64,000 bases of DNA from Streptomyces venezuelae (GTDB lineage: Bacteria > Actinomycetota > Actinomycetes > Streptomycetales > Streptomycetaceae): contig NZ_CP029193.1 in the NCBI RefSeq assembly GCF_008642355.1, forward strand, positions 124,001 through 188,000, written 5' to 3'. Below are positions 31,402 through 40,220 of this stretch, one piece after another; within the stretch, counting starts at the first letter, position 1; the number at the start of each line of letters is the position of its first letter. The position numbers and the translations under genes were made by a program. Under the pieces are notes generated by a model. The model was not told the origin of the DNA. It ran no database searches and saw only the letters and a list, made by a program, of their open reading frames with translations.

Positions 31402-32337
31402 GACCCCACCTCCCCTTTAAGCGCCAACGGTCGACCGCCGGGCTCAAAACAGGCTCGGGTCTGCCTGGAGCTGCCCGCACAACAGCCCCCGACACCACCC
31501 ACCCCAACCCCAGACCCCAACCCCAGCCCCCCCTCACGCCTCTGGCCCCGCCCCGGAACACCTACCGCAAGACAGCCCCGGGACCCGCCACACAGGGGCA
31601 CCCGCAACACGACCAACCCGCACACCCGCGAATCCCCCGCAGCGACCCGCGGGCGGCCCCGCACGAGCAGACAACCACCACCCCGCCTCGCCCCCACCCA
31701 CCCAGCCCCACCACAGCGCCACGGCGCCACCAGCCAGGAGCAGCCCGGACACACACCCCTGCCCGGACACACACCCCATCCGGGACACGACACAACGTCA
31801 GGCCCCCAGCGGCAGAAGGCTCCTGAGACACACCCCCGGCACACCACCGGCACAGCCCGCCCGACCCCCCTCTCCCAACACCGCCCCACACCCCCACCCC
31901 CGCCCAGCCCCACCCCACGGCCACCACGACACCGCGCCCCCGGCACTCAGGACCCGTCCCGCACCCGTATCCGCACGCAAGGCCCGCCACCCCAGCCCGC
32001 ACAGCCCACCCACCCCCTCCCCCATCACCCCACCCCCTCCACACCCCGCCGCCTCCCCTCAACCGGCCGCCTCCCCGCCTCCCGAACCCCTCACCCCGGC
32101 CCACACCCCGGCTCCACACCACTCCGCCCCCCCACCCCATCCCTGCCGCACCCAACAGGCCGCGCCACCCGGACCGTCCGGGCCGCGCCACCCGGGCCAT
32201 GCACACCGTCCGGACCAGGCCCCCGCACCTCCCCCGCACAGGCCGGGCCCTCCAGGCAGTACGGACCGCCCCCGAAAACGCACCCGGGACCGCACCCGGG
32301 GGCGGCCTGACCGGGGCAGAGGTGACACACCGTTTCA

Positions 32338-32363
32338 TTAAAAACCGCTCGTACGGTTTTTAA
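32338..32363. promoter_or_regulatory. Perfect palindrome TTAAAAACCG-N6-CGGTTTTTAA
   Basis: Ten-bp arms with a 6-bp spacer (CTCGTA). The AACCG ... CGGTT core is what butyrolactone receptor-like repressors recognise. It lies about 280 bp before the TetR start and could serve an upstream promoter on either strand. Confidence 0.6.
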
Positions 32364-32584
32364 CGGGGCTAATGTCACGGGCATGTTCCCCGCCACCGCC
32401 TCCCCGCCCCACCCGCCGGAGAGCCGGAACGGAACCCCCGCCTTCCGGCCAAAGCGGCCCCCACCGCCCCCGCCCCGCCCCCCGCACACCCGCCGAGGTG
32501 GCCACGGCACGGAGGCCGGCGGGGAGGCAAACGGAATGCGTCACACCGGACCGTCCCCGCAGCGGAGCACGGCCCGCCTCTGGA

Positions 32585-32610
32585 TATCAAACCGGCAAGT
32601 TGGTTTTATA
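32585..32610. promoter_or_regulatory. ARE-like operator in front of the TetR gene
   Basis: AAACC (32589-32593), spacer GGCAAGTT, GGTTT (32602-32606), flanked by ATATC and TATAC. It is 40 bp before the GTG start at 32646 and probably overlaps the promoter, which suggests autoregulation or repression by the receptor at 35.1 kb. Confidence 0.65.
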
Positions 32611-32645
32611 CGCGGTCTGGACACGAATCGTGACGGGAGTCACCA

Positions 32646-33266
32646 GTGAGCAAGCAGGAACGGGCCACCCGTACCCGCAACGCCCTCATCCTCTCCGCCG
32701 CCCAGCTGTTCGAGCGGTCCGGCTACACACAGGCCAGCCTGGACGAGATCAGCTCCGGCGCCCGCGTCAGCCGCGGCGCACTGCACTTCCACTTCGAGAA
32801 CAAAGCAGCCCTCGCCGACGCCGTGGAACAAGCCGCCGCCCACACCCTGCGCACCACCGCCCACACCCCACCCCCCGACCCCACCAGCGCAGTCCAGGCC
32901 CTGATGGACCTCTCCCACCGCATGGTCCACCTGCTCCACCACGACATCGTGGTCCGCGCCGGCTTCCGCCTCAACTGCGACACCGGCCCACGCACCCCCC
33001 TGGACCTGCGCCAGGAATGGCACACCTGCGTCCACCAGCTCACCACCCGCGCCGCCGACGAACACGCCCTGGCCCCCGGCATCAGCCCCGACAGCCTCGC
33101 CGCCACCATCGTCGCCACCACCACCGGCCTGGAAGTCCTCAGCCGCGCCAACCGCAGCTGGCTCTCCCCCTCCTCCCTCACCAGCTTCTGGCAACTCCTC
33201 CTCCCCACCGTAGCCAGCCCACCCACCCTCCCCACCCTCCAACCCAACCGCACCCCCACCCACTAA
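32646..33266 (+). CDS. TetR-family regulator, butyrolactone pseudo-receptor type
   Basis: A 206-residue repressor starting at a GTG with GGGAG 7 bp upstream. HTH: ERATRTRNALILSAAQLFERSGY, SLDEISSGARVSRGALHFHFENKAALA. Its ligand domain has HHDIVVRAGFRLNCD, matching the VVRAGF segment of the TetR at 27.0 kb, so the two are paralogues. The last 20 residues are Pro/Thr-rich. Codons are nearly all C-ending, in line with the C-rich plus strand here. It is the only plus-strand gene of the cluster region. Confidence 0.88.
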   Translation: MSKQERATRTRNALILSAAQLFERSGYTQASLDEISSGARVSRGALHFHFENKAALADAVEQAAAHTLRTTAHTPPPDPTSAVQALMDLSHRMVHLLHHDIVVRAGFRLNCDTGPRTPLDLRQEWHTCVHQLTTRAADEHALAPGISPDSLAATIVATTTGLEVLSRANRSWLSPSSLTSFWQLLLPTVASPPTLPTLQPNRTPTH

Positions 33267-35108
33267 CCCCCCACCCCACACACCCACACCCCCAGACCGC
33301 CCCGCCCTGCACGATCCGGCGGACTCCCCCCCACCCCACCCAGCCCCCAAGACACCGCCCCGCCCCCGCCCCACCCCGCCTCTGCCCCACCCCGCCTCTG
33401 CCCCACCCCGCCAACGAACCCGCCCCCGCCCGACACCCTGGGTTGCCCAGCCCAGCCCCGCCCGGCCCTCGGGCTGTTCCGCATCCCGCGCTGGCCGGCC
33501 TCCAAGCCGCCCCTGCCCGGATCGTGAGCGCCCCCGCCCCGCCAGGCCTCCAGACCCTCACCTCTGCCCGGTACCGGGCTGCCCCACTCCCGCCACAGTC
33601 ACAGCTGGCTTCACGTCCGAACCCCGGACAGCACCGCACATGCCAGCCCCCCGATCATCCCGCCCACACAGCCCGGCGCCCCGCCACCCGCACCCGGCAC
33701 CGACCTGCCCGCCCCCTAAGGCGCCCACACCCAGCACGGCGCCCCCGCCACCCACTCCCGGCACCAACCTGCCTGCCCCCTGAACCGCTCCCACCGGCAC
33801 CCAGCCCTGCCATGGCGGACCGCTTCACCCGCCCTTCCCGCGCCTATACCTGCCCCTGCGCCTGCGCCCTGTGTCTGCGCCTGTGCCTGTGTCTGCCCCT
33901 GCGTCTTGGCCGGGTTTTGCATTTGGTCCGGCGTAAGCGGGCTGGAACCAGACACAAACGAGACCACCCGCAAAGAGCCGACAAAAAGGAACAACCCCAA
34001 GGCCACCAGACGCGAACCCACCCACAACCACAACAGAAACCCACCACCCCGAAACCAGCCAGAGGCGGGACGCCCCGGACGGAAACCCGGCACGACAGCA
34101 CAGCCCCAACGGCCGAACACAGGACGAAACACACAACAACCCAAAAAACGGACCGCGACAACAACCCCGAAGATCGGACAGCAACGAGACACAGAACAAC
34201 CCCGAAACCCGGACAGAGCAAGACAACCCAGAAGACCGGCCAGGGACGGAACAACCCGCCCACCCACACCAAACGGGACAACCCAGGGACCAGACAGCAG
34301 CTCAACCACCCGGAGAGAGCCCACAGGAACGGAACAGCCCCGGAAGCCAGCAACGAGACGCCGAACAACCCCAAAGCCCGGACAAGGCAAGACAACCCAA
34401 GCACCGAGCAAACCCAGGGGCAGGACGAAACGACGACCGCCCCGCACAGCCACCACCCAACAGGCCCGAACACAAGGCCTCAGACCTGTGCGCCGGCGTA
34501 CCGGCCGCCCTCACCCCATGCACCCATACCGGAAAACCTGCGCCCGGCACACTCGGCGCCCAGCGCTACCACACGAACCGGACCACAGCGACGACCTGCC
34601 CAACAGCTCCAACACCTGCAACGCACACCATGAATTTCACCGCCACATGCATCACGACGCCCCCTCACACACAGCCAAAGCAAAAAAGACCAGACACCCC
34701 ACACCAACAAGACAACAACCACCACACACACAAACCCCAGACACAAACCCCCCCATAAAAAAAACCCTCGACCCCACCCCCACCCCCGACGACGACAAGG
34801 ACAAGGACAAGGACAAGGGCAAGGACGAGGCGCACCAGCACACAAAACCAGAAACAAAAACAACCAACATCAACACACGAAACGCAGACACCCCACCTCA
34901 ACCCACAAAAACATCAACCCACAAAAACAACACAGTCACCCCCACCCCCCACCCCGACCCTCACCCACACACCGCACACCGCACACCGCACACCGCACAC
35001 CGCACACCGCGACTAACCACAGCAAAACAACCCACACAACCCAAAAAACAACCCCCACACAACAAACCCCGCCCCCCGGCCACCAACCCCGCCCGCACCC
35101 CCCACCCC
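33267..35108. other. 1.8-kb non-coding interval of micro- and minisatellites
   Basis: No gene supported on either strand. Contents: a 16-bp CCCCACCCCGCCTCTG repeat near 33365-33420; degenerate repeats around GACAACCC and GGACAGAGCAAG from 34120 to 34470; a GACAAG hexamer run near 34793-34830; an A8 run near 34760; a CACACCG heptamer repeat at about 34968-35012. The plus strand is poor in T and G. Long frames here translate to Pro/Thr/Asn/Gln repeats and are not credible genes. Confidence 0.65.
34968..35012. repeat. Microsatellite, CACACCG unit, about six copies
   Basis: Heptanucleotide CACACCG repeated without interruption, about 100 bp beyond the stop of the TetR gene at 35109. Confidence 0.8.
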
Positions 35109-35771
35109 TCACCCCGACGACGACACCAACCCCGACTGCGGCACCGACACCGCCTCCGCATACAACCGCGCCCCCCGATCCGCCGCCACATCCAACCGCG
35201 CCAACACCGCCGGCACCGTAATCGCCGGAATCACATGCTCATACAAAACCGAAATCCGCCGCTCCACATCCGCCAAACCACACTCCAACTGCGAAAACAA
35301 CTGCACCCCATGAAACGCAGACACAATCAACTCCGCCGTCTGCCGCGGCACCACATGCGACAACACCTCCCCCCGCTCCTTCGCCTCCGCCAACGTCTGC
35401 GCCGACAACTCAATCCACGCCGGCCACGCACTCCCATAATGCTCACGACCCTGCGGATCCGACGACAACACCGCCCCCGCCCTCACCACCGGATCCCGCG
35501 GCAACCGATACGCCAACAACAACCCCGCATCCACCCACTCCTGCACCTTCAACTCCTGCACCGGCCCCGCAAACGCCACCTGCGCCTGCAACACCCCCCG
35601 CGCCAACGCCTCCTTCGAATCAAAATGAAAATACAAAGCCCCCTTCGTCACCCCCGCCACCTGCAAAATATCCGACACCGTCGCCGCCGAATACCCACAC
35701 TCCGCAAACACCACCGCCGCAGCCTCCAACACCGCCCGCCGCGTCCGAACAGCACGCTCCTGCCGCGCCAC
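35109..35771 (-). CDS. Gamma-butyrolactone receptor-type TetR repressor
   Basis: A 220-residue protein close to ArpA/ScbR/FarA in length and motif: ERAVRTRRAVLEAAAVVFAECGYSA, SDILQVAGVTKGALYFHFDSKEALARG, then VVRAGAVLSSDPQGREHYG and the receptor-type QTAELIVSAFHGVQLFSQLE. GGAGGGG lies 8 bp before the GTG at 35771. The KGALYFHF recognition helix marks it as the best candidate true butyrolactone receptor of the three TetR genes. Codon use is extreme: every sense codon I read ends in G or T, none in C or A, opposite to normal Streptomyces practice. No AfsA-type butyrolactone synthase gene is in the window. Confidence 0.9.
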   Translation of the reverse strand: MARQERAVRTRRAVLEAAAVVFAECGYSAATVSDILQVAGVTKGALYFHFDSKEALARGVLQAQVAFAGPVQELKVQEWVDAGLLLAYRLPRDPVVRAGAVLSSDPQGREHYGSAWPAWIELSAQTLAEAKERGEVLSHVVPRQTAELIVSAFHGVQLFSQLECGLADVERRISVLYEHVIPAITVPAVLARLDVAADRGARLYAEAVSVPQSGLVSSSG

Positions 35772-35996
35772 CCCACACCACCCCTCCACACACCCACACC
35801 AACAACAACACCAACCACACCAAAGCAGCCCCCACAAAAGAAACCGCCACCCCCGAACCCTACCCACACCACCCCCACCACCCCCCAACCCACCCACACA
35901 CCCACGCACGCACGCACGAAGGAGCGAATGCGGAAAGACGGACTCAGGGCTAATGGAAGCAGGCCACCTCGATCAGACTGTGTACATTCGATCCCC

Positions 35997-36502
35997 ATGA
36001 GCTCCGGAATAAGCGACGCCTGGAAGACCGATCGGATCGGGAGTGCCCTCAGAGGGGAGAATCCCGCCGTCCTGCGGAGAATGACAGCGGGGTTCGCGGC
36101 AATCGGGGACGTGCAGTTTCTACCGGGATACCGGGATACTCCGTCCTCCTCGTCGACGAACCCGGCGTGCAGCGGCTGTCGGATCTGTCCAAGGAACGGC
36201 GGCTGCGGTTTCTGTCCGACATGGATCAGCTGGGGGAAGCGGTCGAGCGGGCCTGTCGGCGGATTGATCCGGCCTTCCGGCGCGTGAATCTGGAGATCCT
36301 CGGTAATAGAGATTCCTTTTTGCACGCCCACGTGTGGCCGCGATATGAGTGGGAGCCCTCGGACCTCGTCGGCGTACCGGTCTGGCTCTATCCGCGCGAA
36401 CGGTGGAGCGATGAGCGGTTCACGCTCGGGCCACAACACGACGCGCTGCGGGCGAGCATCGGTGCCGAACTCGACCGTATTCGGCTCGCTGCGGACGATT
36501 GA
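35997..36502 (+). pseudogene. HIT-like protein gene broken by an 8-bp duplication
   Basis: The N-terminal frame from the ATG at 35997 reads MSSGISDAWKTDRIGSALRG to QFLPGY. The C-terminal frame, ending at 36502, reads LLVDEPGVQRLSDLSKERRL and FLHAHVWPRYEWEP. They join exactly if one of the two tandem copies of CCGGGATA at 36123-36138 is removed, restoring LPGYSVLLVDEP. The intact protein would be about 165 residues with a HIT-type HAHVWP active-site segment (nucleotide hydrolase/transferase fold). A TACATT -10 element 8 bp before the ATG suggests leaderless expression. Confidence 0.8.
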
Positions 36503-36510
36503 GCCCATGC

Positions 36511-36553
36511 CTCTCCTCTCCTCTCCTCTCCTCTCCTCTCCTCTCCTCTCCTC
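36511..36553. repeat. Microsatellite, CTCTC pentamer, about 8.5 copies
   Basis: Uninterrupted 5-bp repeat just after the stop of the broken HIT gene. The length suggests slippage; no coding role. Confidence 0.9.
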
Positions 36554-36778
36554 CGGGGCACTCTGAGCGTGAGAGCGGCGTTTTGTGGCGATCAAGACCC
36601 TGACCTGCAGCTACGTTCGCACGCCACATAGAATCCCGGACGAGTACGCGGATATCCCCACCCGGACCGCCGCCGGTGCCCACATCCCTGCCGACCGCGA
36701 GGGAAGACGGGCCGACTCCTGCCCTTCTGCCATCGCCGTCCGGGTCTCCCGTCGGCCCTGCCCCGGAATCGCCCTGTC

Positions 36779-37393
36779 TTGAGCACCGACGAAATCGTTG
36801 ACACACAGCCCGCTGCACCCGTTGTCCCTCTCTCCCCTTCCGGCGACTCTCGTGTCCGCACCCGCGCCCGCACCCGTAGCCGTAGCCGCCCCCGCTTTTC
36901 CGCCCGCCTCGCCGGTCGCGCACCCGCCCCTCCCTCGCCCGGTGCCGCCCTGCACAACATCAGCGCCGCGACTGCCGTGCTGCTCGTTCTGGTGGCGATA
37001 GGGTCCGTCATCCACGAGCCCGTGCTCATACCCCCGCTGGCCGCGTCCGCGGCGATCATCCACTGCGCGCCGGGGCTGCCACTCGCCCAGCCTCGCAGCG
37101 TGATCGCCGGGCATCTGCTGTGCTCCGCCGTCGGCTACGCGGTCCTCGCCGTTGCGGGCAGTTCCCCGTGGGCGGCGGCCCTCGCCGCCGGGATCGGTCT
37201 CGCCGTGATGACCGTGGCCCGTACCCCGCACTCCCCCGCGTGCGCGACCGCTGTCGTCATCGTCCTGAACACGCCGCGCCCCGCCGCCTTCGTACCCCTG
37301 CTCGTGGGGTCCGCGGCGCTGCTCGTCCTCGCGGGCTGGGCCGCCTCGTATGCCCGTCCCCGGACACCCCGCTATCCCACCTACTGGTGGTGA
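36779..37393 (+). CDS. HPP-family integral membrane protein
   Basis: A 204-residue protein, first 55 residues basic and Arg/Pro-rich, then four hydrophobic segments (ATAVLLVLVAIGSVI, LLCSAVGYAVLAVAGS, AAALAAGIGLAVMTVA, PLLVGSAALLVLAGWAA). The order of PLAQPRSVIAGHLLCSAVGY and ARTPHSPACATAVVIVL follows the HPP family, although the HPP triplet itself reads HSP here. The TTG start at 36779 has only a weak ribosome site. Some HPP proteins are linked to nitrite or small-ion transport; function here is unknown. Confidence 0.7.
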   Translation: MSTDEIVDTQPAAPVVPLSPSGDSRVRTRARTRSRSRPRFSARLAGRAPAPPSPGAALHNISAATAVLLVLVAIGSVIHEPVLIPPLAASAAIIHCAPGLPLAQPRSVIAGHLLCSAVGYAVLAVAGSSPWAAALAAGIGLAVMTVARTPHSPACATAVVIVLNTPRPAAFVPLLVGSAALLVLAGWAASYARPRTPRYPTYWW

Positions 37394-37717
37394 GCCCGGG
37401 TGACAGGGGCGAGCCCGGCGGACAGGGGTGGGTCGGCCGATAATCGCGTGCCCTTCTCTGCCCGGCTCGTTATCCTCGACCACATGAACGTCACAGGCCC
37501 AGGCACCAACGCAACCGCGCGAGCGACCAGCTCGCCGGTTGCCGCCGTCTGACGTCTGACGTCTTTCCCTCTCTCCATCGGCGACCGGAAACGGCCCGCC
37601 GATGGCAGTCACTGGATCGTTCATCGAGCTCACATCCATCGCTCCCACATCGATCCATCACCGTGCGGACCGTTCTCCGGTGCCTCCCCGCTCATCAGCG
37701 AAGGAGTCACACACCTC
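37394..37717 (+). promoter_or_regulatory. Leader region of the AlaRS-like gene
   Basis: A TATCCT -10 element (37470-37475) lies 8 bp before the ATG of a 22-codon micro-ORF (37484-37552). After it come duplicated GACGTCT motifs and a hairpin with 9-bp arms, CCATCGGCG at 37575-37583 and CGCCGATGG at 37597-37605, capped by CCG-GAAA-CGG (a GNRA loop). The AlaRS-like gene starts 112 bp later behind GCGAAGGAG. The order promoter, micro-ORF, hairpin, gene resembles a translation-coupled attenuator. Confidence 0.45.
37484..37552 (+). CDS. Leaderless micro-ORF (leader peptide candidate), 22 aa
   Basis: Starts MNVTGPGTNATARATSS and ends VAAV before a TGA. Five of 22 codons are Ala and four Thr. With the -10 element 8 bp upstream of the ATG, the transcript probably begins at the start codon. 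It precedes a structured leader and an alanyl-tRNA synthetase homologue, so Ala codons could sense charged tRNA-Ala. It could also be an accidental frame. Confidence 0.4.
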   Translation: MNVTGPGTNATARATSSPVAAV

Positions 37718-38989
37718 ATGAACACCGATCACGTCGTTCGCACGTTCATCGACTATTTCCGGGAGCGCGGGCACCAGCGCATCACCGGGTCGACCCTGCT
37801 GCCTCCGCCCGGCGACCCCGTACTGTTCACCACCTCCGGCATGCACCCCCTCACTCCGTACCTCGAGGGGCGCCCGCACCCTCTCGGCAACCGGCTCGTC
37901 AACGTGCAGCGCTGTCTGCGCACCACCGACCTCGACGAAGTCGGCGACCCCACGCATCTCACCGTCTTCCAGATGCTCGGCACGTGGTCGCTCGGCGATT
38001 ACGAAGGGCCGCAGAGTCTGCGATGGGGGTACGAGCTCCTGACCGAGGGGCTCGGTGTCGATCCGCGCATGATGTACGCCACCGTCTTCGGCGGCGACGA
38101 CCGAACCGGGCCCGACACCGCTTCCCTCGAAGTGTGGGAGGAGCTTGGGGTTCCGGTGGAATTGACCGTGGAGGACAACTGGTGGTCCAACGGGCCCACC
38201 GGACCCTGCGGTCCAGATTCGGAAATCTTTCTCTGGACCGGGGGCGTAGGCCGGACCGGAACCGGGACCGGGATCGAGAGCGAGACCGATATCACGGGCC
38301 AGGCCCGAACCGGGGGCGTCAGCCGGACCACGGTCGACGGCGTCCCGCTCCCCTCCAACACCCCCTCCCAAGACAACCGTTGGGTCGAGATGTGGAATCA
38401 CGTCACCATGCGCTACCGCCGGCTCGACGACGGCTCCCTCGTCCCGCTCCCTCAGCGCAACGTCGACACCGGACTCGGTCTGGAGCGGCTCGTCGCCACC
38501 CTGCAGGGCAAGTCGTCGGTGTTCGAGAGCGACGTCTTCGAGCCCTGGCGTCTGCTCGTGCCGGGGCTGTGGCCGCTGGACGAGACGTCGCTGCGGCTCG
38601 TCTGCGACCATCTGCGTTCCGCCGTCGTGGTCATCGGCGACGGGGTGCGGCCGAGCAACACCGGGCGCGGATACGTGCTGCGTCGGCTGGTGCGGCGTCT
38701 GCTCACCGTCCTCTGGCGTGAGGAGCCCGGGTCACGCAGCATCGGAGATCTGCCGGATGAGCTGTTGCGGCACACTCTGGATCACTTCCGTCAGGACATG
38801 GATCCCGTCGACGTACGTGTGATCCTGCTCGACGAGGAGCAGCGGTTCCGTCGGCTCCTGGAGCGGGGGCGGCGCGTTCTGGCCCAGCCCCGGTTCCGCG
38901 GGCCGTTGGATGAGGAGCGCTTGCACTACCTCCACGACACGCACGGTCTGCCGCGCGACCTCGTGCTCAGCCTGCGGCCCCCCGAGTAG
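37718..38989 (+). CDS. Half-length alanyl-tRNA synthetase homologue (catalytic domain only)
   Basis: A 423-residue class II synthetase-like protein; full AlaRS is about 880. It retains the catalytic core: TSGMHPLTPYLEG, FQMLGTWSLGDY (motif 2 region), GPTGPCGPDSEIF, TGLGLERLVATLQG (motif 3) and NTGRGYVLRRLVRRLL of the tRNA-binding helical part. The editing domain and C-Ala domain are absent. Between SEIFLWTGG and WVEMWNHV there is a Gly/Thr-rich insertion (GRTGTGTGIES...) coded by ACCGGG-like repeats. It may be a stand-alone aminoacylating or aminoacyl-adenylate-forming paralogue. It cannot replace AlaRS proofreading. The next gene is convergent. Confidence 0.85.
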   Translation: MNTDHVVRTFIDYFRERGHQRITGSTLLPPPGDPVLFTTSGMHPLTPYLEGRPHPLGNRLVNVQRCLRTTDLDEVGDPTHLTVFQMLGTWSLGDYEGPQSLRWGYELLTEGLGVDPRMMYATVFGGDDRTGPDTASLEVWEELGVPVELTVEDNWWSNGPTGPCGPDSEIFLWTGGVGRTGTGTGIESETDITGQARTGGVSRTTVDGVPLPSNTPSQDNRWVEMWNHVTMRYRRLDDGSLVPLPQRNVDTGLGLERLVATLQGKSSVFESDVFEPWRLLVPGLWPLDETSLRLVCDHLRSAVVVIGDGVRPSNTGRGYVLRRLVRRLLTVLWREEPGSRSIGDLPDELLRHTLDHFRQDMDPVDVRVILLDEEQRFRRLLERGRRVLAQPRFRGPLDEERLHYLHDTHGLPRDLVLSLRPPE

Positions 38990-39103
38990 TCGGCGCGGGT
39001 ACCCAGACCGGACCGAGAGACTGCCACTCTCTCGCTCTCTCACTCACCCGCCTACTCGCACTCACCCACCGACTCGCTCTCTCACCCACTCACTCACTCG
39101 CCC

Positions 39104-40015
39104 TCAGACTGCCGCGTCCGCGATCAGTTTGAGGGCGAGAGCCTCCGTTTCGGCGTCCGCCTTCTCCGGGCTACCGGTGTCGTAGGGCGGGTCCGGGTCG
39201 TACTCGACCGCCAGTTGCATCGCCTCAGCCACTGCGGTACCCGAGAGTCGGGCGGTGAGGTGGAGGCCCATGTCGATGCCCGCGGAGACACCCGCGGCCG
39301 TGATGATCTTCCCCGCCTCTACGAAGCGTCCGGGCTTGTACGTCGCGCCGACCTTCTCCAGGTACGGGCGCGCCGCCCAGTACGTCGTCGCGGGGAGACC
39401 ACGGAGCAGGCCCGCCGCTCCCAAAATCAGTGAGCCCGTGCATACGGACGTCGTCCAGACCGAACGGCGGTGGACTCGGCGTATCCACTCGTGGGCTGTC
39501 GCGTCGCCCATCATCGCCGTCACCCCGCGATCCCCTCCGCCGGGGACCACCAGGACATCGGCACCGTGTACGTCCCGCATCGCGCGCTCCGCCACCAGGC
39601 TCAGCTCCCCGGTGTCCGTACGGACCGGGCCCGCCTCGCGGGCGACCATCGTCACCCGCACGCCGGGGACGCGGCAGAGCACTTCGTACGGCCCCACCGC
39701 GTCCAGCGCCGTGAAGCCGTCGTAGAGCAGCACCGCGACCTCCGGTCGGCCTCGCCGGGTTGCCGCCCGCGCCGGGCCGGCACCCACTCCGGCCACCGTT
39801 GCGGCTCCCGCTGCCACTGCTCCCGACACCGCGCCCCGCAGCACCCCGCGCCTACTCGGCCGCACTCGCCGGTTGCCCTCTCCGCCGTCCCTGCCACCTC
39901 TACCGTCCCTGCCGTCTTTATTGCCCCAGCCGTCCCCGCTGCCCCTGTCGTCCCTGCCATCTCGGGTTGATCCGCTCACATTCACAATGCCCTTCCCTCC
40001 CACAGAAGTTGGCAT
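39104..40015 (-). CDS. Secreted (Tat) DJ-1/PfpI-family protein
   Basis: A 303-residue protein. A Gly/Asp/Arg-repeat N-terminus of about 50 residues is followed by a twin-arginine signal (SRRGVLRGAVSGAVAAG, cleavage near GPARA). The class I glutamine amidotransferase-like fold then has VAVLLYDGFTALDAVGPYEVL, VLVVPGGGDRGV and the nucleophile Cys in WTTSVCTGSLILGAAGLL. Resemblance is to the ThiJ/PfpI and isonitrile-hydratase-like group. A GTG at 39985 preceded by GGAGGGAAGGG is a better-supported start than the ATG at 40015 and would shorten the odd N-terminus by ten residues. Substrate unknown. Confidence 0.85.
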   Translation of the reverse strand: MPTSVGGKGIVNVSGSTRDGRDDRGSGDGWGNKDGRDGRGGRDGGEGNRRVRPSRRGVLRGAVSGAVAAGAATVAGVGAGPARAATRRGRPEVAVLLYDGFTALDAVGPYEVLCRVPGVRVTMVAREAGPVRTDTGELSLVAERAMRDVHGADVLVVPGGGDRGVTAMMGDATAHEWIRRVHRRSVWTTSVCTGSLILGAAGLLRGLPATTYWAARPYLEKVGATYKPGRFVEAGKIITAAGVSAGIDMGLHLTARLSGTAVAEAMQLAVEYDPDPPYDTGSPEKADAETEALALKLIADAAV

Positions 40016-40220
40016 CTCGTCCGTTCACTCCAGTAGTCGTACGCCATCGCCGCCCAGTTCCTCCCTCTCCCCGTCTCCCTCTCCCCGCCTCTCTCCCCCC
40101 CCGGCTTTCCCCCTCCTTACCTTCCGGGTAATCGACGGCGTGATCCCCCACGGCGACAGTTGGCACATCGTCGCACCCCACGCACCACACGATCGGTACC
40201 GCACCGAAAGGACCCACCTC

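Larger units (their letters stand above)
31402..32645. other. Low-complexity interval with two operator-like sites
   Basis: About 1.2 kb, no gene. The plus strand is strongly C/A-biased (CACACCCC, CCGGACACACACC repeats near 31745). The last 300 bp become AT-richer and carry the perfect palindrome at 32338-32363 and the ARE-like site at 32585-32610, controlling the TetR gene at 32646. Confidence 0.6.

Noticed and set aside
33716..34473. Hydrophobic minus-strand open frames resembling membrane proteins
   Set aside because: They arise from repeats read on the G/T-rich strand (Gly, Val, Leu, Phe, Trp, Cys codons), overlap in several frames and lack start signals.
34750..34770. A8 run as minus-strand terminator of the TetR gene at 35109
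   Set aside because: The T8 on the minus strand has G-rich DNA but no clear stem before it and is 340 bp from the stop codon; too weak to call.
40160..40220. Upstream in-frame start for the hydrolase remnant
   Set aside because: The translation is His/Arg/Pro-rich and unrelated; the ribosome site and MPEFTF start are in a different frame, supporting a broken gene.
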